A stretch of 64,000 nt of DNA from Pseudonocardia kunmingensis (GTDB taxonomy: Bacteria > Actinomycetota > Actinomycetes > Mycobacteriales > Pseudonocardiaceae). Under the pieces are notes generated by a model that saw nothing but the letters and a program-made list of their open reading frames with translations, was not told where the DNA came from and searched no databases. Shown here one piece after another: positions 42,173 through 49,663 of this stretch (positions within the stretch are counted from its first letter, which is position 1; the number at the start of each line of letters is the position of its first letter). Location of the stretch: positions 992,001 through 1,056,000 of the forward strand of contig NZ_VFPA01000002.1 in NCBI RefSeq assembly GCF_006716445.1, written 5' to 3'. The position numbers and the translations under genes were made by a program.

Positions 42173-43483
42173 TCAGCCGTCGAGCGCCTTCCCGATGCCC
42201 CCGAGCAGGTCGCCCACGCCTCCGATCAGACCGCCGACGACGCCGAACAGCCCGTCGCCGCCCTCACGGTCCGCGTCGTCTTCGTCGCCGTCACGGTCGG
42301 TCCCGTCGTCGCTGTCACGGTCGGTCCCGTTGCCGCTGTCACGGTCGGTCTCGTTGTCGCGGTCGTCGTCGTTGTCGCGGTCGTCGTTGTCGTCGTCGCT
42401 GTCGTCATCGCGGTCGTCGTCGCGAGAGGTGTCGCTCTCATCGTTCTCGTCGTCGCCCGCGTCCTCAGCCGCGTCGGTCTCGCGGTCGTCCGTGTCTGCG
42501 TCGTCGCCGCTGTCCTCCCCGCTGTCGGCGGCGGAAGCGCTGGCGTCCACGGGACCGGCCGCGAGGAGGCGGGCGGACGCGCCGGTGGACGCATCGTCGG
42601 ATCCACCGTCGTCCGCCTTGTCGTCGGACGCGTCCTGCCCCGTCGCCGAGAAGCCGTCGTCGGTCGAGTCGGCACCGGCGTTCTCGTCGCCCGCAGTGCC
42701 CGCGGCGGTGCGGAAGGCCACCGCCTCCGTGGCGGTGGACCCGACGCCGTGTTCGGCGTCGCCGTCGGCGTTCTCGCCGTCGTCGTCGGAGTCGTCCTCC
42801 GCGGCGGCGGACAGCGTCGTGACCGGCGCCGCGGGGCCCGCGTCGCCGGCCCCGGATCCGCCGGCTGCCAGGGTGGCGGGCACTCCGCCGCCGTGCAGGG
42901 CGGCGATGTCGGCGCCGGTCACCGCGACACCGGCGGACCCCTCGTCGGAGTGCCGCGTGTCGTCGGGTCCGGCGGTGGGGGAGCCGTCCTGCCCGTCGCT
43001 GTCGCTGTCCGCGGTGCCGGGCTCGTCGGGGTGCGCGTCGGGGAACGCGAGGGCGGTCCAGGAGTCCGGCGGGGCGATGCCCGGGTCGAGGTCACCGGAC
43101 GGGTTCTCGGCGGACTCGACCAGCGCGCGGTCGGGCGCCGCTTGGTACTGGTCGAGCAGCCCCTGGCCGGCGTAGCCGTCGGTGTCGTCGGCAGCGTCGG
43201 GGGTGTCGGAGGTGTCGGGGGTGTTGGCCGTGTGTGCCGCGGTCTCGGTGAACATGCCGACGCCGAACACCGAGCCCGCGCCCGTGACCGCGGCGACGAG
43301 CGTGCCGGCGACGAGGGCGGTACCGGCCACCGGCCTGCGCTTCGGGCCGGGTACCCGTTGCACCGGGGCGACGGCCGCGGCATCCGCATCAACCGGCGAC
43401 GGCGCGTCTCGTTGCACCAGGTCGGTCACCGTGACGGCCCCCGGTCTCAGGCCGTGTTCTTCGCCGGCCCACAGCTGACTCAC
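42173..43483 (-). CDS. Asp-rich low-complexity membrane-anchored protein, function unknown
   Basis: A 436-residue protein not recognised as a known enzyme. Residues 1-50 are a cytoplasmic-type segment (VTVTDLVQRDAPSP). One hydrophobic helix follows at about 52-78 (GTALVAGTLVAAVTGAGSVFGVGM), then about 320 residues of Asp/Ser/Gly/Thr-rich sequence with repeats such as DRDSDDGTDRDGDED. The tail is Gly/hydrophobic (GLFGVVGGLIGGVGDLLGGIGKALDG). Asp repeats of this kind resemble calcium-binding type-3 repeats. GTG start with GGGGG upstream. Possibly a wall-spanning surface protein; the real frame is supported by the sensible membrane helix. Confidence 0.65.
   Translation of the reverse strand: MSQLWAGEEHGLRPGAVTVTDLVQRDAPSPVDADAAAVAPVQRVPGPKRRPVAGTALVAGTLVAAVTGAGSVFGVGMFTETAAHTANTPDTSDTPDAADDTDGYAGQGLLDQYQAAPDRALVESAENPSGDLDPGIAPPDSWTALAFPDAHPDEPGTADSDSDGQDGSPTAGPDDTRHSDEGSAGVAVTGADIAALHGGGVPATLAAGGSGAGDAGPAAPVTTLSAAAEDDSDDDGENADGDAEHGVGSTATEAVAFRTAAGTAGDENAGADSTDDGFSATGQDASDDKADDGGSDDASTGASARLLAAGPVDASASAADSGEDSGDDADTDDRETDAAEDAGDDENDESDTSRDDDRDDDSDDDNDDRDNDDDRDNETDRDSGNGTDRDSDDGTDRDGDEDDADREGGDGLFGVVGGLIGGVGDLLGGIGKALDG
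42284..42430. repeat. Tandem short repeats encoding the Asp-rich tract
   Basis: Imperfect direct repeats of about 24 bp containing GTCACGGTCGGTC, then shorter GTCGTC/GCGGTC units. On the minus strand they encode DRDSDDGT-like units. Prone to copy-number change by slippage. Confidence 0.7.
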
Positions 43484-43661
43484 TGGAAAATACCCCCGAT
43501 GGAGTGAACGAAGTGAAGATCGTTCTATCGGAGCGTGATCATGTGCGGCAAGCTGGGCGCGGCTTCCTTGCCATCTTCACCCGAAAAGCCTATGGCGTTC
43601 GGCGGTATGGCATGTGCGCCATTCGCCGTACCGCTCCTGTTTTCGCGGTTCTCGCGGCCGC

Positions 43662-44648
43662 TCAGTACCCCCGACGCTTGTCGACGACGTTCACGAGCGG
43701 CCGGCCGGAGAGGAACCGGTCGACGTTGCCGTGGACGATCGCGTACGCGCGGGGGCCGTACTGCGGGGTCAGCCCGCCGTAGTGCGTGAGGAGGACGACG
43801 TTCGGCTCGTCCCACAGCGGGTGGTCGGGCGGCAGCGGTTCGGGATCGGTGACGTCGAGCCCGGCACCGGCGATCGTCCCGGAGCGGAGCGCGGACAGCA
43901 GCGCATCCTGGTCGAGGATCGGTCCGCGGCCGACGTTGTAGAGGTACGCGGTGGGCTTCATCGCGCGGAGCTCGGCGTCGCCGATCAGCCGGTGCGTGTC
44001 CGGGGTGAGGGGCAGCGTGATCACCACGTGGTCGGCGTCGGCCAGCGCGCCGTGCAGGTCGTCGGGCGCGTACCACCGGTCGAACAGGTCGTCCGCCGCC
44101 GGCGGCTCCCGCCTGCGCCAGCCGACGACCCTCATGTCGAGGCCCCTGGCCTTGCGGGCGAGCGCCTCGCCGATCCGGCCGGTGCCGAGCACGGCCATCG
44201 TCTGGCCCTCGACCTCGAACGGGGGCGTCGGCCAGTAGAACGCCTTCGCGCCGCGCTGGTTGACGATCTGTTCGGGTAGGCAGCGCGCGAACGCGAGCAC
44301 CATCGCCAGCACCTGCTCGGGGACGCTCGCCACGTGGACGCCCGAGGCGGTGGTCGCGACGACGTCGTCGCGCTGCTGGTAGGCGGGCGTGCAGACGGCG
44401 TTCGCGCCTGCGCCGGTGGTCTGGACCCAACGCAGCCGCGCCGCGCGCGGCAGGAGGTGCTCCGGGACGTGCCCGATGACGGCCGAGGCGTCGGCGATGC
44501 GCCGCTCGAGCACGTCGGGATCCGTCTCGTAGGAGAGGAACTCCGCCTGCGGGAAGGCCGCGGCGAGCCTCGCCCGGTAGTCGACGCCGTCCCCGCGCCC
44601 CATGTCCCCGCCGACGAGGACCAGCGGGCGGGTCTCGTTCATGGTCAT
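43662..44648 (-). CDS. D-2-hydroxyacid dehydrogenase (NAD-dependent)
   Basis: A 328-residue D-isomer-specific 2-hydroxyacid dehydrogenase. NAD motif GTGRIGEALARKARGLDM, catalytic Arg in NVGRGPILDQDAL, Glu in the LDVTDPEPLPPDHPLW region and the position of the catalytic His in VVLLTHYGGLTP. ATG at 44648 with AGAGGA upstream; the next ATG at 44642 is possible. It follows the GntR gene on the same strand (50 bp). Probable role: interconversion of a 2-keto acid and a D-2-hydroxy acid made by the sugar-acid dehydratases nearby. Confidence 0.9.
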   Translation of the reverse strand: MTMNETRPLVLVGGDMGRGDGVDYRARLAAAFPQAEFLSYETDPDVLERRIADASAVIGHVPEHLLPRAARLRWVQTTGAGANAVCTPAYQQRDDVVATTASGVHVASVPEQVLAMVLAFARCLPEQIVNQRGAKAFYWPTPPFEVEGQTMAVLGTGRIGEALARKARGLDMRVVGWRRREPPAADDLFDRWYAPDDLHGALADADHVVITLPLTPDTHRLIGDAELRAMKPTAYLYNVGRGPILDQDALLSALRSGTIAGAGLDVTDPEPLPPDHPLWDEPNVVLLTHYGGLTPQYGPRAYAIVHGNVDRFLSGRPLVNVVDKRRGY

Positions 44649-44698
44649 TCCACGTCCTCTCGACGGGGCGCGACACGAGCTCGTGGATGCCGGGAGGT

Positions 44699-45430
44699 CT
44701 ACGGGGCGGCGGAGGCGCGCTTGGTCCGCTGCTCCTTCTCGGCGAGGATCGGGATGTTGCCGTGCAGGTGGTCGCGCATCGCGGCGCGGGCGGCCTCGGG
44801 ATCGCGCGCCTCGAGGGCGGCGAGGACGCGCGCGTGCGCGTCGGTGGCCCGGTGCAGGCTGCCGCGCGGTGCGTTGGTGACGCGGCGGCTGGCGGTGCCC
44901 AGCCAGCGGGCCGAGTACATGATCCGGTCGAGGATGCGGTTGTTCGCCGCCCGGCAGATCTCCATGTGGAACGCGTGGTCGGCCTCGAGGTAGTGGTCCG
45001 GCTCGCCGGTGAGGGCCGTCATCCGGTCCATCTCCTGCCGCAGCCGCGCGAGCGTCTCGTCGGTCATGTTCGCGGCGGCCATCGCGGCGAGCTCCGGCTC
45101 GAGGAGCAGTCGCACCTGGTGCAGCTCGCGCAGGAGCGTGACGACCTGCTCCTCGGGGAGCCATTCGGCCAGCAGCGGGTTGAGGTAGTCCCACTCCTCG
45201 GGCGGCCGCACCGCGACGCGGCGCCCCTGCGCGATGTCGACGATGTCGAGCGACGCGAGGATCTTGAGCGTCTCGCGGGCCACGATGCGGGAGACGCCGA
45301 ACTCCTGCGAGATCTCCAGCTCCGACGGCGCCGGTCCGCCGGTTGCGATCCGCTCCACCAGACGGGCTGCGACCTGCATCGGAAGGGTTCGGACCTTGAC
45401 GCCGACGGGCACCTCCCCGCTCCTGCTCAT
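44699..45430 (-). CDS. FCD-domain GntR regulator of the sugar-acid cluster
   Basis: A 243-residue FadR-type regulator: winged HTH (PSELEISQEFGVSRIVARETLKIL, QGRRVAVRPPEEWDYLNP) and FCD domain (HYLEADHAFHMEICRAANN). The WDYLNPLLAEWL segment is typical of DgoR/galactonate-type regulators. The ATG at 45430 has no ribosome site and lies inside one copy of a 25-bp repeat. A GTG 18 bp downstream (VPVGVKVR), with AGGAG upstream, is an alternative start, otherwise the message may be leaderless. Divergent from the enolase-superfamily gene at 45533. Confidence 0.88.
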   Translation of the reverse strand: MSRSGEVPVGVKVRTLPMQVAARLVERIATGGPAPSELEISQEFGVSRIVARETLKILASLDIVDIAQGRRVAVRPPEEWDYLNPLLAEWLPEEQVVTLLRELHQVRLLLEPELAAMAAANMTDETLARLRQEMDRMTALTGEPDHYLEADHAFHMEICRAANNRILDRIMYSARWLGTASRRVTNAPRGSLHRATDAHARVLAALEARDPEAARAAMRDHLHGNIPILAEKEQRTKRASAAP

Positions 45431-45452
45431 CTCAACAGCTTATCGGACAAGT
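45428..45452. promoter_or_regulatory. 25-bp repeat copy 1 (CTTATCGGACAAG core), probable GntR operator
   Basis: Direct repeat beginning CATCTCAACAGCTTAT and ending GGACAAGT; its first three bases are the complement of the GntR ATG. It differs from copy 2 at one base. The core CTTAT(A/C)GGACAAG resembles the sites of sugar-acid FCD-GntR repressors. Binding here would cover the regulator's own start. Confidence 0.7.
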
Positions 45453-45486
45453 ATTGACAGTGTCCGGTCTCACCTTGTCTCCTAGT

Positions 45487-45511
45487 CATCTCAACAGCTT
45501 ATAGGACAAGT
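45487..45511. promoter_or_regulatory. 25-bp repeat copy 2 (CTTATAGGACAAG core), probable GntR operator
   Basis: Second copy, 59 bp from the first and 22 bp before the enolase-superfamily start. Its TTATAG may be the -10 of the rightward operon, with TTGTCT (45475-45480) as -35 at 18 bp. This would make it a classic repression site. Confidence 0.7.
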
Positions 45512-45532
45512 TGGTTCGGGCGGGAGAACGGC

Positions 45533-46687
45533 ATGCGGATCGTCAACGTCACGACGGCGGTGGTCGCCTACCACGGCCAGGCGACGCTGGTACGGATCGA
45601 CACCGACGAGGGCATCAGCGGTTACGGCGAGGCGAACCCGGATGCGGGCGCGGGCGGCGTCGTCGGGCTGATCAACTCGTTGAAGGACCTGCTCATCGGC
45701 GAGGACCCGCGCAACGTCGAGCGGTGTTGGGAGAAGCTGCGGCGGCGGGTGTTCGCCGGGCCGCAGGCGGGCGTGTTCGTGATCGCGCTCAGCGGGATCG
45801 AGCTCGCACTGTGGGACCTGGCGGGCAAGGCCGCGGGCCAGCCGGTGTACCGGATGCTGGGCGGCAAGTTCCGCGACCGGATCCGCCTCTACGCCGACTG
45901 CGGCGACGGCGACGACCCCGCCGGCTCGGTGGCCGGCTGCGTGCAGCGGGCGCAGCGGATGGTCGAGCAGGGGTTCACGGCGATCAAGTTCGACATCGAC
46001 GACGTGGCGCACCCGGCGAAGTTCGACGAGTACAACCACACCATCAACGCCTCCGAGCTGCGTTCGATGGTGGAGCGGGTGGCGGCGGTGCGCGAGGCGA
46101 TCGGCCCGGACATCGACCTGGCGATCGACCTGCACGCCCGCTACGACGTGCCGAGCGCCTGCCGGATCGCCTGGGAGCTGGAGCCGTTCCACCTGATGTG
46201 GCTCGAGGAGCCCATCCCGGCCGAGAACGTCGACGCGCTGCGGCGGGTGCGCGAGCAGACCCGCACCCCGATCTGCGCCGGCGAGAACCTCTACCTGCGG
46301 TGGGGGTTCCGGGAGCTGTTGGAGAAGGGCGCGGTCGACGTCATCGAGCCGGACGTGCCCAAGTGCGGCGGGCTGGCCGAGGCGAAGAAGATCGCCAACC
46401 TTGCCGAGATGCACTACGTGCCCTTCGCCCCGCACCTGGTCTCCACCCCGCTGGGCACGATGGCGACCGCGCACCAGTGCGGCGCGATCCCCAACTTCTT
46501 CGTGCAGGAGTGGCACGCGCTCGAGGAGCGGGAGGTCTGGGACAGCTACGTGGTGGCCCCCGACGGCAGCGGCTCGATCGTCAAGGACGGCTACATCACC
46601 CTGCCCGACACCCCCGGCATCGGCGTCGAGCTGGACATGGACGGCGTCCGCAAGCACGCCGTTCCCGGCTTCGGGATCTTCGAATGA
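45533..46687 (+). CDS. Enolase-superfamily dehydratase 2, galactonate/mannonate dehydratase-like
   Basis: A 384-residue mandelate-racemase-group enzyme, probably an aldonate dehydratase. Barrel residues: Lys in TAIKFDIDD, Asp and His of the D-x-H motif in AIDLHARYDVP, Glu in WLEEPIP, Glu in CAGENLYLR and His in FAPHLVSTPLG. This is the pattern of D-galactonate/mannonate-type dehydratases. ATG with GGGAGAA upstream. First gene of the GntR-controlled rightward cluster, 83 bp before the first binding protein. Confidence 0.88.
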   Translation: MRIVNVTTAVVAYHGQATLVRIDTDEGISGYGEANPDAGAGGVVGLINSLKDLLIGEDPRNVERCWEKLRRRVFAGPQAGVFVIALSGIELALWDLAGKAAGQPVYRMLGGKFRDRIRLYADCGDGDDPAGSVAGCVQRAQRMVEQGFTAIKFDIDDVAHPAKFDEYNHTINASELRSMVERVAAVREAIGPDIDLAIDLHARYDVPSACRIAWELEPFHLMWLEEPIPAENVDALRRVREQTRTPICAGENLYLRWGFRELLEKGAVDVIEPDVPKCGGLAEAKKIANLAEMHYVPFAPHLVSTPLGTMATAHQCGAIPNFFVQEWHALEEREVWDSYVVAPDGSGSIVKDGYITLPDTPGIGVELDMDGVRKHAVPGFGIFE

Positions 46688-46770
46688 CCGCGCTCTAGGT
46701 CCGGGCATCCGGGCCCCGTCGAAAGCTCCACCGCAGGCGATGGCGCCGCGGGAATCAGGAGGAATGGTCA

Positions 46771-48201
46771 ATGGCCGACCAGACCCGGACCCTGTGGTCC
46801 AGACGGAAGTTCCTGGGGACGAGCGCTCTCGGTGCGCTCGCGCTGAGTGCGTGCGGGAACCAGCCCGCGGCGCCACCGCCCGTGCAGATCGAGGTTCCGC
46901 AGGCGATCCTCGACGAGGCGGCCGCTCTCCGGGGCAGCAGCCTCGGGTTCCTGTCCAACAAGCTGTACTCGGTCAGTGCCAACGACGCGGTGAACCGCGC
47001 GTTGGAGGCCTTCGCGGAGGCCACCGGGACGACGGTGCAGAACGACCTCGTCAACACCGACACCGGTGACCTCGTGGCGAAGACCCACGCCGCGGTCCAG
47101 GCCGGCGACGTGCGCGACATGGCGTTCCTGCCCGACACCCGGTTCGTCGCGCAGTTCCAGAACCTGGGCGACCTGGTCGACGTCTCGGATGTCGTCGCCG
47201 AGCTGACCGAGTCGCTGGGCGAGCCCGCGAGCGAGGCCACGAGCTCCTGCGTGTTCGACGGCAAGTGGTTCGCCATCCCGTACCAGTTCATCGGGATCGG
47301 CACGTTCGCGCGGCGGGACTGGCTGCAGGAGAAGGGCATCCCACTCAAGGACGCCTACGCCTACGAGGAGATGCGCGACCTCGCCCTGGAGGTCTCCGAC
47401 CCGGCGCAGCGCCGGTTCGGCTGGGGCAAAACGGTCAACCGCTCGGCGGACGCCAACGGGTTCATCGAGGACACCGTCAACGGCTACGGCGGGGCGATCA
47501 CCGCCGACGACGGCCGGACCGTCGTGTTCGACTCGCCGGAGACGGTCGAGGCGGTGTCGTTCGTCTCCGACATCTACACGAACCCGAAGTACGCCCCGAT
47601 GCTGCCGCCGGGGGTCCAGAGCTGGACCGACACCAGCAACAACGAGAACTGGCTGGCCGGGGTCACCGGCTTCACCACCAACCAGTACAGCCTCTACGCC
47701 GACGCCAAGCTCACGGGCAACCCCGTCCACGAGCTCACCCACCCGTTCGTCGGCGGCTTCGGGCCCGCGGCGGGACGCCCGCTGAACCTCGGCCAGTGCC
47801 AGGCGCTGATGATCTTCAAGGGCGCGAAGAACCCCGACCTCGCCAAGGTCGTGGCGAAGTACCTGGTGAGCGGGACGCCGCTGCTCAACGTGTCGAAGCA
47901 GGCCCCAGGGCTGTCGATGCCGGCGTGGCAGAAGGTCTGGGACTCCGACCCCTACTACACGCAGGGCGACCCGGCCTTCCCCGCCCTCCGCAAGATCGCG
48001 CACCAGCCGCTGCCGGTCCAGACCTCGGGTGGATACAACTTCCCGCAGGCCCCGAGCAGCGGGCGGCAGGCGGTGCTGCAGGCCTACGTGCTCACGGACA
48101 TGGTCGCCGAGATCATCGCCGGCACCCCCGTCGCAGCTGCGGTGACGAACACCCACCAGCGGATCGTGCAGATCTTCGAGCAGCAGGGACTCCGGCAGTG
48201 A
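46771..48201 (+). CDS. ABC sugar-binding lipoprotein A (Tat-type signal)
   Basis: A 476-residue extracellular solute-binding protein, family 1. The N-terminus has a twin-arginine-like SRRKFLG followed by the lipobox LSAC, so it may fold before export and be lipid-anchored. Ligand-domain landmarks: VFDGKWFAIPYQFIGIGTFARRDWLQEKGIP, TDTSNNENWLAGVTGF and YLVSGTPLLNVSKQAPGL. It is followed 40 bp later by a full-length paralogue, showing a tandem duplication with divergence. ATG with GGAGGAATGGTCA upstream. Probably binds the sugar acid or oligosaccharide consumed by this cluster. Confidence 0.9.
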   Translation: MADQTRTLWSRRKFLGTSALGALALSACGNQPAAPPPVQIEVPQAILDEAAALRGSSLGFLSNKLYSVSANDAVNRALEAFAEATGTTVQNDLVNTDTGDLVAKTHAAVQAGDVRDMAFLPDTRFVAQFQNLGDLVDVSDVVAELTESLGEPASEATSSCVFDGKWFAIPYQFIGIGTFARRDWLQEKGIPLKDAYAYEEMRDLALEVSDPAQRRFGWGKTVNRSADANGFIEDTVNGYGGAITADDGRTVVFDSPETVEAVSFVSDIYTNPKYAPMLPPGVQSWTDTSNNENWLAGVTGFTTNQYSLYADAKLTGNPVHELTHPFVGGFGPAAGRPLNLGQCQALMIFKGAKNPDLAKVVAKYLVSGTPLLNVSKQAPGLSMPAWQKVWDSDPYYTQGDPAFPALRKIAHQPLPVQTSGGYNFPQAPSSGRQAVLQAYVLTDMVAEIIAGTPVAAAVTNTHQRIVQIFEQQGLRQ

Positions 48202-48241
48202 GCACCGGAGCCGAACCGAATTCACACCGACAGGAGTGGGC

Positions 48242-49663
48242 ATGATCCATCGACCGGAGCTCTCGAGGCGGAGGTTCCTGGGGGCGAGCGCACTCGGTGT
48301 GCTGAGCCTGAGCGCGTGCGGGGGCCGGCCCAGCGCGCCCCAGGTCCAGGTCACGGTCCCGCAGGCGATCCTCGACGAGGCCGCCCCGTTCCGGGGCAGC
48401 ACCGTCCGGATGCTGTCGCAGCAGATGTACTCGGACCTGGCCAACGAGGCGCTCGACCACTCGTTGCAGACGTTCGCCGAGGCCACCGGGACCACGGTGG
48501 AGAACAACCTCATGCAGGCCGACACGGGCGACGTCGTGGCCAAGCTCGACGCCGAGATCGCGTCGGGCAACGCCCGGGACCTGGCGTTCTTCACCGACGA
48601 CCGGTTCCTGGCCCAGTTCCACAACCTCGGTCTGGTGAACGAGATGACCGACGTCGTCGAGAGCCTGACGACGACACTGGGCCAACCGGTCAGCGAGTCG
48701 CAGAACTTCTGCGTGTACGACGGCAAGTGGTACGGCGTGCCCTACCACTTCGTCGGGCTCGGCGACTTCGTCCGCAAGGACTGGCTGCAGGAGAAGGGCA
48801 TCCCGGTCAAGGACACCTACACCTACGAGGAGATGCGTGACATCTGCTTGGAGATCTCCGACCCGGCGAAGCGCCGGTTCGGGTGGGGGGTGACGATCAA
48901 CCGCTCCGGGGACGGCAACTCGTTCCTCGAGGGCGTGGTCAACTCCTGGGGTGGGGCCATCACGGCCGAGGACGGTCGGACCGTCACGTTCAACTCCCCG
49001 GAGACGGTGGACGCCGTCGCGTTCGTCGAGGACATCTTCAAGAACCCGAAGTACCAGCCGATGCGCCCGCCGGGCATCGAGAGCTGGACCGACTCGAGCA
49101 ACAACGAGAACTGGCTGGCCGGGATCATCGGCTACGTCCGCAACCAGTTCAGCGTCTACGCCGACTCGAAGACCACCGAGAACCCGGTCTACGCGGGGAC
49201 GCACGCCTTCGCGGGCTGCACCGGTCCGGCCACCGACCGGCCCGTCCGCTACGGCCAGTCCCAGGCGCTGATCAACTTCCGGGGCTCGCAGAACCCGGGT
49301 CTGGCGAAGGTGCTGTCGAAGTACCTGGTGAGCGGCACGCCGCTGCTGAACATCGCGAAGGCCGCACCCGGGCTGGCGATGCCGGCCTGGGAGCAGGTCT
49401 GGGACTCCGACCCCTTCTACACCCAGGGCGACCCGGCGTTCTCCATGCTGCGCGACATGGCGCAGCAGCCGCTGCCGATCCCGACGACGACCGGCCTCGG
49501 GTTCCCGGGGCGGCCGAGCAGCGGGCGGCAGGCGGTGCTCCAGTCCTACGTGCTCACCGACATGATGCAGACGGTGCTGCAGGGCACCACCCCGCAGGCC
49601 GCGGTCGCGTCGGCCCACGAGCGGATCACGCAGATCTTCGAGCAGCAGGGACTGCGGCAGTGA
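48242..49663 (+). CDS. ABC sugar-binding lipoprotein B (Tat-type signal), paralogue of A
   Basis: A 473-residue paralogue of the preceding gene with the same layout: SRRRFLG, lipobox LSAC, then VYDGKWYGVPYHFVGLGDFVRKDWLQEKGIP, TDSSNNENWLAGIIGY and YLVSGTPLLNIAKAAPGL. Many ligand-pocket neighbours differ (VTGFTTNQY versus IIGYVRNQF), so the two may bind different but related sugars for one shared permease. ATG at 48242 with AGGAG upstream; its stop overlaps the GTG of the fused permease. Confidence 0.9.
   Translation: MIHRPELSRRRFLGASALGVLSLSACGGRPSAPQVQVTVPQAILDEAAPFRGSTVRMLSQQMYSDLANEALDHSLQTFAEATGTTVENNLMQADTGDVVAKLDAEIASGNARDLAFFTDDRFLAQFHNLGLVNEMTDVVESLTTTLGQPVSESQNFCVYDGKWYGVPYHFVGLGDFVRKDWLQEKGIPVKDTYTYEEMRDICLEISDPAKRRFGWGVTINRSGDGNSFLEGVVNSWGGAITAEDGRTVTFNSPETVDAVAFVEDIFKNPKYQPMRPPGIESWTDSSNNENWLAGIIGYVRNQFSVYADSKTTENPVYAGTHAFAGCTGPATDRPVRYGQSQALINFRGSQNPGLAKVLSKYLVSGTPLLNIAKAAPGLAMPAWEQVWDSDPFYTQGDPAFSMLRDMAQQPLPIPTTTGLGFPGRPSSGRQAVLQSYVLTDMMQTVLQGTTPQAAVASAHERITQIFEQQGLRQ

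Noticed and set aside
42284-42430. Possible CRISPR-like array
   Set aside because: The repeats are short, contiguous, coding and without unique spacers.
41669-43507. A 612-codon frame antisense to the Asp-rich gene, with Val-rich repeats
   Set aside because: The repeats are the complement of the Asp codons (GTC). The minus-strand frame has a sensible membrane helix and start; the plus-strand one runs through the TAP hydrolase gene in the wrong frame.
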